DNA of 64,000 nucleotides, taken from Massilia sp. YIM B02443. GTDB taxonomy: Bacteria > Pseudomonadota > Gammaproteobacteria > Burkholderiales > Burkholderiaceae_D. The DNA lies in NCBI RefSeq assembly GCF_030411955.1, contig NZ_JASNRA010000002.1, positions 1-64,000 of the forward strand. Direction: 5' to 3'. Positions 16,992-25,640 of the stretch are shown one piece after another (the stretch's first letter is position 1; each line of letters opens with the position of its first letter). The translations under genes were made by a program, and so were the position numbers. The notes beneath the pieces are model-generated. The model saw nothing but the letters and a program-made list of their open reading frames with translations, had not been told where the DNA came from and made no database searches.

Positions 16992-18077
16992 TTATCCTTT
17001 CTGTTCAGTCGGAACCGGGACCAGGATGCGTCCCTGTCGTCCATTGACATTGTTGTAGGCCGCCAGCGCGGTGGCGGCAGCTTCCTGGCCCTGCCCTTTC
17101 CTGCACAGGGCCACGCAGGCGCCACCGAATCCGGCGCCGGTCAGGCGCGCCCCGAGCACGCCGGGCGCGGCGCGCAAGGCGTCGCACAGCGCGTCGAGCT
17201 CGGGAATCGACACCTCGTAGTCGTCGCGCAGGCTGACGTGCGACGCGTTCATCAGTTCGCCGAAGCGCTCGGCGCTCACGCCTTGCGCCGCTTCCAGCAC
17301 GCGCAGGTTTTCCTGCACCACGTGGCGCGCCCGCTCGCGCAGCGGCGAAGGCAGGCTTTCCACCGAATCCGGATCGGCGACGTCGCGCAGCGCATCCACG
17401 CCCAGCTTGCGCGAGGCTTCCTCGCACTCGGCGCGGCGCTCGTTGTACTTGCTGGCGGCCAGCGTGCGCGCCACGCCCGAGTCGATCACGATCAGTTCGG
17501 TGTCCGCGGGCAGCGGCACCAGCCGGTGCTCGAGCGTGCGGGCGTCGATGAACAGCATATTGCTTTCGTCGGCCAGGCTGGACGCCATCTGGTCCATGAT
17601 CCCGCAATTGACGTGCGCGTACTCGATCTCGGCGCGCCGGGCGATCTGCGCCAGCCGCACGTCGTCGAGCTCGAAGCCGAGCAGCGCGCGCATGGCGCGC
17701 AGCGTCGCCACCTCGAGCGCGGCCGACGACGACAGGCCGGAACCCACCGGCAGGTTGGTGTCGACATAGATGCGCAGCGGCGGCACCTCGATGCCCTCCG
17801 CCTGCACCAGGCGGATGCAGCCTTCGATATAGCTGCCGTAGCCCTGCGGCGCATTGCCGTCGCGCGCGAACGTCACGGTCTGGTCCAGGTTCGGCGAATA
17901 GAAATGGAAATGGTCGTCGCCGCTGCGGCTCATCGCCACCAGCGTGCCCTGGGGCGTGGCCACCGGCAGCATGAAGCCGTCGTTGTAGTCGGTGTGTTCG
18001 CCCAGCAGGTTGACGCGGCCCGGCGCGCTGGCGTTGACCTCGGGCGCGCCGCCGAAGAAGGTGTCGGGTGTGACCAT
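16992..18077 (-). CDS. galK: Galactokinase
   Basis: A 361-aa GHMP kinase phosphorylating galactose to galactose-1-phosphate (Leloir pathway, cytoplasm). All three signatures are present: GRVNLLGEHTDYNDG near the N-terminus, PVGSGLSSSAALEVA for ATP binding, and LTGAGFGGACVAL near the C-terminus. The ATG at 18077 is chosen because it follows the upstream stop by one base and matches family N-termini; the frame stays open 13 codons further. It sits between the M24-like gene and the GH2 gene in the gal operon. Confidence 0.96.
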   Translation of the reverse strand: MVTPDTFFGGAPEVNASAPGRVNLLGEHTDYNDGFMLPVATPQGTLVAMSRSGDDHFHFYSPNLDQTVTFARDGNAPQGYGSYIEGCIRLVQAEGIEVPPLRIYVDTNLPVGSGLSSSAALEVATLRAMRALLGFELDDVRLAQIARRAEIEYAHVNCGIMDQMASSLADESNMLFIDARTLEHRLVPLPADTELIVIDSGVARTLAASKYNERRAECEEASRKLGVDALRDVADPDSVESLPSPLRERARHVVQENLRVLEAAQGVSAERFGELMNASHVSLRDDYEVSIPELDALCDALRAAPGVLGARLTGAGFGGACVALCRKGQGQEAAATALAAYNNVNGRQGRILVPVPTEQKG

Positions 18078-18078
18078 G

Positions 18079-19176
18079 TTATTGCATCTCCAGCCAGAGC
18101 GGCCGCTTGCGGCCATGTACGTCCAGCGCCGGCCAGCCGGGGTCGAACGTCAGGTTCTCGAGCCCGTCGGGCCCGAGCAGGAAAGTGTCTTCGAGCTTCA
18201 TGCCGCCGAAGCCAGGACTGAACGCGAACGCCATGCCTTCTTCCAGCAGGGTCGCGCTGCTGTGGGTGGCCACGACTTCGCGCGCCTGGTAGCCGGTGAT
18301 GCCGCCCTGCTGGTGGTCGCGGATCGCATCCTCGACGTCGGCATGGTGGTAGGCCTGGGCCAGCGCGTGGTACACGGCGGACAACGAACCGCCCGCCTTC
18401 ACCGCCTCCAGCCCGGTGGCCTCGAGGTCGATCAGGGTGCGCTGGTTGTCCGGGGCGCACTCCGCTCCAAAGCAGACGAAGCGCGTCAGGCTGGCGTACA
18501 GGCCATGGCGGCGCGCGCTGAAGGTCAGCATCGCGCGCCGGCCGATCGGTTCATTCGTCGGCGTGGCGCGGCGGTACAGCGGCAGGCGCCGCTCGCCGGC
18601 CGCCAGCACCAGCGCCGGATGGATGCCGCGCCGCCACAGGGCCTCGGCGCCGGCCGCGGCCAGCTGCTGCTCGCTCCACTCGGGACGGGCGCGGTGCAGC
18701 ACCTCGGTCATGGCCTCGGCCGCCTCGCGGCCCAGCGCGCGGTAGCGTTCCTGCTCGGCGGTGCTCAATACCAGGCGGCGCTGGCGCAGCGCCGGCGGCA
18801 ATGGCTGTTCGCCATTCGCCGGGCGGTCGGACAGCACCGGCAGGCCGCCGGCCGCGTTGGCGACGAAGCGCTCGCGCAATTCCGGCTCGGCCCACGGTTC
18901 GATGTGGAACGTAAAACCTTCCGGCACCTCTTCAGTGCGCAGGCGCTCGCCTTCGGTCTGGTCGGTCAGCACGCAGGCGTCGCCCGCCGTGATCAGGATC
19001 TCGGCGCCGCCGGCCTCGAAGGTGTGCAGCAGCGCGTTCGCGCCGCCCGCCGTGATCCAGGCGAACCAGTCGGCGCCGCGCAGGCGCAGCGCGCCGGCGC
19101 CCTGCCCGGCCAGCGCCTCGCGCAGCAACGCCAGCTTGCTTGCCACCTCTTGCGCACGCAGGCTCGGGTCGATCAT
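18079..19176 (-). CDS. M24 (aminopeptidase P-like) fold protein, probably non-catalytic
   Basis: A 365-aa protein with the creatinase-like N-domain (about 1-130) and the pita-bread M24 domain (about 135-365). Family alignment points are visible: GLYASLTRFVCFG for the usual Asp-containing strand, DHQQGGITGY for the HGxGH region, EEGMAFAFSPGFGG for ExGM...EPG, and KLEDTFLL for the last Glu. The two metal-binding Asp are replaced (SARRHGLYAS), and the EPG Glu is Ser; the His region and the last Glu remain. It overlaps galT by ATGA and precedes galK by 1 bp. It is therefore probably a pseudo-peptidase with a role tied to galactose use. Confidence 0.8.
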   Translation of the reverse strand: MIDPSLRAQEVASKLALLREALAGQGAGALRLRGADWFAWITAGGANALLHTFEAGGAEILITAGDACVLTDQTEGERLRTEEVPEGFTFHIEPWAEPELRERFVANAAGGLPVLSDRPANGEQPLPPALRQRRLVLSTAEQERYRALGREAAEAMTEVLHRARPEWSEQQLAAAGAEALWRRGIHPALVLAAGERRLPLYRRATPTNEPIGRRAMLTFSARRHGLYASLTRFVCFGAECAPDNQRTLIDLEATGLEAVKAGGSLSAVYHALAQAYHHADVEDAIRDHQQGGITGYQAREVVATHSSATLLEEGMAFAFSPGFGGMKLEDTFLLGPDGLENLTFDPGWPALDVHGRKRPLWLEMQ

Positions 19177-20267
19177 GCGGACTCCTCTAGGTTGACCTCG
19201 ACCTGCTGCAGCTCATAGGCCGTGGTCTCGGGCAGCACGTCCATCGCGAACATGCCGGCCGCCAGCTCGGTGCCGGCCAGGTATTTCAGGCGGTCCCTGG
19301 TGCGGTATGGCGGATAGAACTGGGCATGCAATTGCGTTTCCGGATGCTCGGCGCCGTCGGTCGGCGCCTGGTACCAGGCCATCAGGTAAGGGAACGGACG
19401 GTTCCACAGGGTCTCGTACTTGAGCAGCACGGTCTTCAGCGCGCGCGCCAGGCTCTCGCGCTGCGGCGGCGTCAGTGCCGCGAAATCCTTGCACGGTGCG
19501 GTCGGCATTACCCACACCTCGTACGGATAGCGCGCGCAGGCCGGCACAAAGGCGATCGCGTAGTCGTCCTGGTACAGCACGCGCTTGCCGTCGGCGGCTT
19601 CGTCGCGCGCCATGTCGCACAGCATGCTCGAGCCGTGCTGCAGGTAGTACTCGCGTTCCTGTCCCAGCATGCGCGCCGGCACCGCCGGCACGAACGGGTA
19701 GGAATAGATCTGGCCGTGCGGGTGGTGCAGCGTGACGCCCACTTCGGCGCCGCGGTTCTCGAACGGCAGCACGTAGTGGATATGCGGCTGGCTGCCGATG
19801 CGCCGGGTACGGTCGCCCCACACCTGCAGCAGCAGTTCGATGCGCGACAGCGGCAGGTGCACCAGCGCCGTATCCGGGTCTTGCGTGAACACCACCACTT
19901 CGCAATGGCCGTTGGCCGGCGCGCTCGGCACCGTCAGGGTCGGCGGATCGTGCGATTCCAGCGCCAGCGACGGGAAGCGGTTGTCGAACACGGCGATCTC
20001 GTAGTCGCCGGCCGGCATTTCGGTTGGATGCTCGGGGTCGCGCGTCGGCGCCAGCGGGTTGTACTGCGGCGGCGGTTGATAGGTGCGGTTCTGGCGGAAG
20101 CCTGCGTAGGTCACCCATTCGCCGCGCAGCGGATGCCAGCGCAGGTGCGGATTGGCGTGCTGCGGATCGGGGAACGGGCTGGGCGCCACCAGACCGTCGG
20201 GAATCGCCCGGTTGCTGTACAGGGTAAGGTTGCGTCCGTCCGGCTTCTTGAGTTCTTTACTGTGCAT
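19173..20267 (-). CDS. galT: Galactose-1-phosphate uridylyltransferase
   Basis: A 364-aa HIT-superfamily enzyme exchanging UMP between UDP-glucose and galactose-1-phosphate. The active-site histidine triad lies at H182-P-H184-G-Q within TLHHPHGQIYSYPF. The N-terminus KKPDGRNLTLYSN and NPHLRWHPLRGEWVTYAG are characteristic. The ATG at 20267 is preferred over a GTG at 20291 by similarity to family starts; neither has a strong ribosome site. First gene of a leftward operon galT - M24-like - galK - GH2, under LacI-type operators upstream. No galE is present in the window; galM lies at 34.6 kb. Confidence 0.95.
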   Translation of the reverse strand: MHSKELKKPDGRNLTLYSNRAIPDGLVAPSPFPDPQHANPHLRWHPLRGEWVTYAGFRQNRTYQPPPQYNPLAPTRDPEHPTEMPAGDYEIAVFDNRFPSLALESHDPPTLTVPSAPANGHCEVVVFTQDPDTALVHLPLSRIELLLQVWGDRTRRIGSQPHIHYVLPFENRGAEVGVTLHHPHGQIYSYPFVPAVPARMLGQEREYYLQHGSSMLCDMARDEAADGKRVLYQDDYAIAFVPACARYPYEVWVMPTAPCKDFAALTPPQRESLARALKTVLLKYETLWNRPFPYLMAWYQAPTDGAEHPETQLHAQFYPPYRTRDRLKYLAGTELAAGMFAMDVLPETTAYELQQVEVNLEESA

Positions 20268-20291
20268 GGCAATCAATAGGATATCGGTCAC

Positions 20292-20616
20292 GTCCGGCGC
20301 GAACGCGCACGACGGATCGATGCGCTCGCGGCTCTAAAAACCGATCCTATCATGCTGTTTTCGCCACACATTTTCGTTAGCGCTGGCTCATTTTCCAGCC
20401 GTAAATTCTGGCCCGTCGCAGGCGTGACAGGCGGTGCGCGGTAAGCCTTGGATTCGCAAGGACAAGCCGCTCAGTTAGCGCTAACAGGGACCCTTAGTGT
20501 AGTTTAATTCCTACGCCATGATTAGAAGTTTTTACACGATTTGGCGAGGCAGGAACCTACCTCGCCGCTGAGCGCACTGCTGTGTTGGCGCGACGCCGTG
20601 ACGCAGCCCGTCAGGC
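20292..20616. promoter_or_regulatory. gal operon upstream region with two LacI-family-type operators
   Basis: This ~325-bp divergent-free gap holds a perfect 12-bp palindrome GTTAGCGCTAAC at 20474-20485 and a near copy GTTAGCGCTGGC at 20376-20387, 98 bp apart. Central-CG palindromes of this type are typical LacI/GalR-family sites. Two sites at this distance would allow looping repression of galT. The far part also lies beyond the 3' end of the M20 peptidase gene. No unambiguous -35/-10 pair was found. The regulator gene is not in the window. Confidence 0.65.
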
Positions 20617-22170
20617 TTACCTGGCCAGCTCCACCAGCACGGCCGTGTACATCTGCAAGTTCAGCAGCAATTGCTTGGTGGTGATGAACTCGTGCTCCGA
20701 GTGCCCGGTGTACTTCTTGCCCGGCATCGCCGGCCCGAAGCTGACCGCGTTCGGGAACAGGCGCGAATTGGTGCCGCCGCCGATCGCGACCGGCTTCGGA
20801 TCCTTCATGCCGGTGAAGTACGAGAAGGTCGACAGCAGCGTCGGCACCTGCGGCGCATTCGGCAGGATCCACGGCTCGCGCACGCCGATCTTGACGTTGG
20901 CCAGCGGCACGCGGCGTCCCTGCCATTGCGCCAGCGCCGCGTTGATTTCGTTGGTCAGTTGTTCGGTGGTCTTGCCTTGCGGGCGGCGCACATTGATCGC
21001 CACCTCGATGCCGTCGTCCAGCTGGCGGATCACGGTCGGGACGAACGTCATCGCCCCCATGAAGCTGTCGCGGTAGGCGATGTTGCCGAACTTCTCGCCA
21101 TGGATGCCGGTGCCGACCATGTCGTTCAGGTAGTTGACCACCGCGCCGGCCGTGGTGTTCGGCCATGGCTGAACGGCCAGTGCGTCGGCCAGCATGCTGA
21201 CCGCGTTGACGCCTTCCTGCGGTTTCGACGAGTGCGCCGAGACGCCCTTGGCGGTGACGGTGAGGTTCTTGTCCTGCCAGGCGAAGACATAGCTCATGCC
21301 CTCTTGTTTCGCCCCACGGGCGCGGATCTGTTTTTCGATCTCCGGCGTGGCGTTGGCGACCACGGCCTGCGCATCCTCGGGGATCTGGGTGCCGAAGAAG
21401 CCGCCCTTGAAGCCGGCGATGTGCGGCTGGCCCTCGCCGGCTGCCTGGGCATTGGCGTTCTGGATGGTAACGGCCACGGTGCCGCCGCCCTTTTCCGCCG
21501 TCACCACCGGATATTCGGCGTCGAGCGTAATGCTCATCTGCGGCGGGACGTGGGTCTTGAGGAACTCGGTCAGCGGCCCCCAGTCCGACTCTTCGCCCAT
21601 GTAGACGTACAGTTCGATGCGCTTGGTGAGCGGCACCTGGTGGTCGCGGATCGACTTCATCGCATACAGCGCGGTGGCGATCGGGCCCTTGTCGTCCTCG
21701 GCGCCGCGCGCGATCAGCTTGCCCGGCTCGCTGGTTCGGTCCAGCACGAACGGCGACTTCTTCCATTTGCTGGCGTCGACCGGCTGCACGTCGCCATGGG
21801 TGACGATGCCGACCCGTTCGGTGCCCTGCCCCAGGCCGATGATCACGGTCCAGCCGTGGTCGGCGTAGTCGAGGCCAAGGCGCTCGGCTTCTTCTTTCAG
21901 CGTTTTCTTGAACGCGATGTGCACCGGATTCTGGTCCGACGGCACGGTCTTGTCGGCCACGGTGTTGAAGCTGACCAGCTTGGCCAGGGTGTCGACCACG
22001 TCGTTGCGATAGGTTTCGACGGCATATTTTGCCGTCTTGACGGCGACCGGGCCGGGGACCGTGGATGCCGATGAAGCCCCCTGCGCTGCCGATGCGGTTA
22101 CAGGGGAAATGAATGAAGCCAGCAACAGACTGGCGAGCAAGGTTTTCTTGAACGTGCTTTGGTTGAACAT
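20617..22170 (-). CDS. Exported M20-family dipeptidase (PepV-like)
   Basis: A 517-aa metallopeptidase with a Sec signal peptide (hydrophobic LLASLLLASFI, likely cleavage near ASAAQ). M20 zinc motifs are present: VTHGDVQPVD, RGAEDDKGPI with bridging Asp, and YMGEESDWGP with the general-base Glu. The lid domain and the final His near HSEHEFITTKQ complete the family. It likely hydrolyses dipeptides in the periplasm for amino-acid uptake. Monocistronic; the start is the Met beginning the signal peptide, though a longer open frame exists upstream. Confidence 0.92.
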   Translation of the reverse strand: MFNQSTFKKTLLASLLLASFISPVTASAAQGASSASTVPGPVAVKTAKYAVETYRNDVVDTLAKLVSFNTVADKTVPSDQNPVHIAFKKTLKEEAERLGLDYADHGWTVIIGLGQGTERVGIVTHGDVQPVDASKWKKSPFVLDRTSEPGKLIARGAEDDKGPIATALYAMKSIRDHQVPLTKRIELYVYMGEESDWGPLTEFLKTHVPPQMSITLDAEYPVVTAEKGGGTVAVTIQNANAQAAGEGQPHIAGFKGGFFGTQIPEDAQAVVANATPEIEKQIRARGAKQEGMSYVFAWQDKNLTVTAKGVSAHSSKPQEGVNAVSMLADALAVQPWPNTTAGAVVNYLNDMVGTGIHGEKFGNIAYRDSFMGAMTFVPTVIRQLDDGIEVAINVRRPQGKTTEQLTNEINAALAQWQGRRVPLANVKIGVREPWILPNAPQVPTLLSTFSYFTGMKDPKPVAIGGGTNSRLFPNAVSFGPAMPGKKYTGHSEHEFITTKQLLLNLQMYTAVLVELAR

Positions 22171-22310
22171 CGTGTGCCAGTCTCCGGTTACTAAAGCGCA
22201 GGTTGCAAAAGCGCAATGAGTCTAGCACAGCAATTTATGCGTTCAGTCCCCTGCGCATGTGCGCCACTTCGGCTATGGTGATGCCTTTGGCACAACGGCA
22301 GGAGCCCTCC

Positions 22311-23177
22311 ATGAACACCAAGCAACTTCTCCGGGTCCACCCCGCCCTGCGCGACGACATCGGCGACCTGCTCACGCAGCGTCCGGTGCCGGCCGCGCAC
22401 CTGGACCAGATCGACCCCTTCCTGTTCCTCAACCACCATGGCCCGCAGACTTATCCTCCGCACAATCGCGGCCTGCCCTTCGGCCCGCATCCGCACCGCG
22501 GCTTCGAGACCGTCACCTTCATCCTCGACGGCCTGCTGGCGCACCGCGACAGCGCCGGCCACGAAAGCATCATCGGCCCCGGCGGCATCCAGTGGATGAC
22601 GGCCGGGCGCGGCATCGTGCACGCCGAAGTCTCGCCGCGCGAATTCCTGGAGCAAGGCGGCAAGCTCGAGATCCTGCAACTGTGGGTCAACCTGCCATCG
22701 CGCCTAAAGATGAGCGAGCCGGCCTACGTCGGCCTGCAGCACGAGCAGATCCCGGCCTTGTCGATCGACGACGGCAAGGTGACGCTGAACCTGATCGCGG
22801 GGGAATGGGAAGGCACGAAAGGCCCGGTGGACTCGCTGACCGGCGTGTTCATGAGCACCGTCGCGATGCAGGCCGGCGGCGTCCTCCGCCTGTCCGGCCT
22901 GCACCTGCGCAACGTGCTGCTGTATGTGGTGCGCGGAAGGATCGGCGTGGGTCAGTACGACGATCTCATCAGCGCATACCACCTGGTCGAGCTGAGCGAA
23001 AACGGCGACACGGTCGAGATCCGCGCCGAGGAAGACGCCCTGCTCCTGTTCGGTCACGCCGAGCCGATCCGCGAACCGGTGGTGTCGCACGGCCCCTTCG
23101 TCATGACCACGCGCGAGGAAATCGTGCAGGCGGTCACCGACTACCAGGCCGGACGGTTCGGCTCGAGCCTCGGATAA
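22311..23177 (+). CDS. Pirin family protein
   Basis: A 288-aa bicupin. The N-terminal pirin domain carries the metal ligands in PHPHRGFETVTF and the following His/Glu in RGIVHAEV, the standard iron-binding set. The C-terminal cupin ends with LLLFGHAEPIREPVV, typical of pirins. The start at 22311 has GGAG 9 nt upstream, better than the in-frame codon 36 residues earlier. Bacterial pirins include quercetinase-active and regulatory members; the substrate or partner here is unknown. It diverges from the M20 peptidase gene. Confidence 0.93.
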   Translation: MNTKQLLRVHPALRDDIGDLLTQRPVPAAHLDQIDPFLFLNHHGPQTYPPHNRGLPFGPHPHRGFETVTFILDGLLAHRDSAGHESIIGPGGIQWMTAGRGIVHAEVSPREFLEQGGKLEILQLWVNLPSRLKMSEPAYVGLQHEQIPALSIDDGKVTLNLIAGEWEGTKGPVDSLTGVFMSTVAMQAGGVLRLSGLHLRNVLLYVVRGRIGVGQYDDLISAYHLVELSENGDTVEIRAEEDALLLFGHAEPIREPVVSHGPFVMTTREEIVQAVTDYQAGRFGSSLG

Positions 23178-23374
23178 GCCTCCCGGGCTGGCGATTGAAG
23201 CCAGTCTAGCGCCCGGCCGGCGCGCCTCAAGCGCCGGCGGCACGAAGCGCGCCATGGCGCGACGAACGGCCGAAAATGCGGGCTGGATGGCGTACGGTCG
23301 AGCCGCCAACGGTGCGTCGGCCCGGTCCCTTGATGGCTTACATTGAAGGCATCGACAACCAACCCATCCATCCC

Positions 23375-24400
23375 ATGCAAGCGATTCCCCTGGTCGCCAC
23401 CACGCGCGGCTATCCCGACAGCGGCAACGTCATCGAAAACGTCCACGCCGGCTCGGTGGCCGTGGTCGACACGCAGGGCCGGCTGCTGTGGTCGGCCGGC
23501 GACCCGAACTACCTCACCTTCACCCGCTCGGCCCTGAAACCGTTCCAGGCCCTGCCCTTCATCCTCGCCGACGGCCCGGCCCGCTTCGGCCTGACGCGCG
23601 ACGAAGTGGCGCTGCTGTGCGCCAGCCATTCCGGCGAAGCGATCCACCTGGACGGCGTGAGCGCGATCCTGAACAAGATCGGCCTCGATCCGGCCCACCT
23701 GGAATGCGGTTGCGCGGTGCCGCTGCACTACGAATTCGTCGGCCAGCCGGCGCCGCAGGACCGCAGCTGGACGCCGCTGCATCACAACTGCTCCGGCAAG
23801 CACAGCGGCTTCCTGGCCTGGTGCCGCCTGCACGGCAAGCCGACCGGCGGCTACGTCGAGCGCGGCCATCCGCTGCAGCAGGCGATCCGCGCCACGCTGG
23901 CCGACACGGTCGGGCTGCCGGCCGACAGCATGCCGACCGGCATCGACGGCTGCTCGGCGCCGAACTACGCCATGCCGCTGCACAAGCTGGCGCACCTGTA
24001 TGCGCGCCTGGCGCAAGGCAGCGCCGACCCGCAGCTGGGCGCGGCGATGGGAATCCTGGGCGACGCCATGACGGCGCGCCCGGACATGGTGTCGGGAGAG
24101 AATCGCACCGACCTGCACTGGATGACGGCCGGCGGCGGCGACTGGGTGGCCAAGATCGGCGCCGACGCGGTGCAGGCGATCGGGGTGCGCTCGGCCGGGA
24201 TCGGCATCGCGATCAAGATTGCCGACGGCAATAGTCGGGCGCTGCATCCGGCCGTGTTCGCGGTGCTGGACCAGCTCGGATTGTTGAACGAAGAGCGCCG
24301 GGCGCAGCTGGAACGTTACCGCCAGCCGCCGATCAAGAACGCGCGCGGCACAGTGGCGGGCGACATCCGGCCGTTGTTTTCGCTGGTACGGGCCGCCTGA
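23375..24400 (+). CDS. L-asparaginase II family (rhizobial-type asparaginase)
   Basis: A 341-aa protein of the Asparaginase_II family (thermolabile rhizobial AnsA type), unrelated in fold to E. coli AnsB. The conserved features include TRGYPDSGNVIENVHAG, SALKPFQALPF, CASHSGEAIH with its Ser-Lys region, and HHNCSGKHSGF, where paired cysteines are thought to bind zinc. It hydrolyses asparagine to aspartate in the cytoplasm. The start could also be ATG at 23333 (14 residues earlier); 23375 is chosen because homologues begin close to AIPLVATTRG. Monocistronic, 60 bp before udk. Confidence 0.88.
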   Translation: MQAIPLVATTRGYPDSGNVIENVHAGSVAVVDTQGRLLWSAGDPNYLTFTRSALKPFQALPFILADGPARFGLTRDEVALLCASHSGEAIHLDGVSAILNKIGLDPAHLECGCAVPLHYEFVGQPAPQDRSWTPLHHNCSGKHSGFLAWCRLHGKPTGGYVERGHPLQQAIRATLADTVGLPADSMPTGIDGCSAPNYAMPLHKLAHLYARLAQGSADPQLGAAMGILGDAMTARPDMVSGENRTDLHWMTAGGGDWVAKIGADAVQAIGVRSAGIGIAIKIADGNSRALHPAVFAVLDQLGLLNEERRAQLERYRQPPIKNARGTVAGDIRPLFSLVRAA

Positions 24401-24459
24401 TGGGCCGGAAAATGGAGCGGGCTCTGTCGGTTCGCTCGCCGCTCCGGTAAAATTCGCCG

Positions 24460-25110
24460 ATGAATCAGAATCCCTTCCAACCGTTTGTCATTGGGGTCGC
24501 CGGCGGTAGCGGCAGTGGCAAATCTACGGTTTCCAAGCAAGTATTGGCGTCGTTCGGCGACGAAATGGTCTCGGTGGTGATGCAGGACGACTACTACCGC
24601 GACCAGACCCACCTCACCCTCGAAGAGCGCCGCAAGCAGAACTACGATCATCCGAACGCCTTCGACTGGCCGCTGCTGGTGCAGCACATCCAGGCCCTGC
24701 GCAATGGCGAAACGATCCAGATGCCGGAGTACGACTTCACGGTCAGCAACCGCACCGGCAAGACGATTCCCGTCAAGCCGGCGCCGGTGATCGTGATCGA
24801 GGGCCTGTTCGTGCTGTACGACGCCGACCTGCGCGACATGATGTCGCTGAAGATCTTCGTCGACACGGCGCCGGACGTGCGCTTCATCCGCCGCATGCAG
24901 CGCGACATTACCGAGCGCGGCCGTACGGTGGAGAGCATCACCAACCAGTACCTGGACACGGTGCGCCCGATGCACAAGCAGTTCATCGAGCCGACCAAGC
25001 GCCACGCCGACGTCATCCTGCCGCACGGCGCCAATTACCCGGCGGTGGACGTCATCACCACCAAGGTGGCGAGCGTGATCGGACAACTGAAGCGGCGTTC
25101 GACCGACTGA
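24460..25110 (+). CDS. udk: Uridine kinase
   Basis: A 216-aa P-loop kinase that phosphorylates uridine and cytidine for pyrimidine salvage. Walker A is GVAGGSGSGKST at residues 12-23; the substrate region DDYYRD and the lid RDITERGR are conserved. Length matches E. coli Udk (213 aa). It begins 59 bp after the asparaginase gene and ends just before a strong hairpin at 25127-25152. Confidence 0.96.
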   Translation: MNQNPFQPFVIGVAGGSGSGKSTVSKQVLASFGDEMVSVVMQDDYYRDQTHLTLEERRKQNYDHPNAFDWPLLVQHIQALRNGETIQMPEYDFTVSNRTGKTIPVKPAPVIVIEGLFVLYDADLRDMMSLKIFVDTAPDVRFIRRMQRDITERGRTVESITNQYLDTVRPMHKQFIEPTKRHADVILPHGANYPAVDVITTKVASVIGQLKRRSTD

Positions 25111-25126
25111 CGGATGGACGGACAGT

Positions 25127-25155
25127 CAGGCGCGCCCACCGGGGCGCGCCTGTTT
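25127..25155 (+). terminator. Intrinsic terminator after udk
   Basis: An 11-bp GC-rich stem CAGGCGCGCCC / GGGCGCGCCTG (25127-25137 and 25142-25152) with a 4-nt loop, followed by TTTG. The T-run is short. It lies between the convergent udk and the gene ending at 25161. Confidence 0.6.
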
Positions 25156-25160
25156 GAAAC

Positions 25161-25505
25161 TTATTCGAAATCCTCGGCCAGGTTTTTCCAGCCGCGGCTC
25201 TTGGCGAACGCCGAGAATTCCTCGGGCGCCTCGAGCACGATCAGGCGGCTTTCCTGCAGCCCCGGATCGCTGTGCCCGAAGTCCGGCCCCTTGTAGCCGA
25301 CCGCGCGCAGGCGCTCGACGATCGCGCGCGTCAGCACGCCGTCCCTGAAGGCGCCCGGCTCGAGTCGGTCCTTGAAGTCCACGTACACATCAATAATCCC
25401 GTAACCCTCGTCGAAGATGCCGATCTTCTTCACCTCGAGGGTACGGCCGCTGGCGTCCCTGGCCTGGAACGGGCCGGACAGTTCAATATCGGAATCGGTC
25501 GTCAT
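25161..25505 (-). CDS. Conserved hypothetical protein
   Basis: A 114-aa acidic cytoplasmic protein beginning MTTDSDIELSGPFQ. It looks like a compact alpha/beta fold: strands around VKKIGIFDEGYGIIDVYVDF, a helix TRAIVERLRAVG and a C-terminal helix FSAFAKSRGW. No cysteine cluster, signal peptide or catalytic motif is visible. An alternative start is ATG at 25517 (four residues longer), which has AGGTGA directly upstream; the two are hard to separate. Family not recognised. Confidence 0.7.
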   Translation of the reverse strand: MTTDSDIELSGPFQARDASGRTLEVKKIGIFDEGYGIIDVYVDFKDRLEPGAFRDGVLTRAIVERLRAVGYKGPDFGHSDPGLQESRLIVLEAPEEFSAFAKSRGWKNLAEDFE

Positions 25506-25640
25506 GGCCGCCAGCATATCACCTGGCGCGCGGCCTCGCCGCGCACGCCGGCCACGGCGCCGAGCATTCCAGAAAGTATCGAACCAGCCATGTTGTCGCT
25601 TTGCTCTAGCATTGCCTCAACCTGAACCTGGAGCTTTTCG

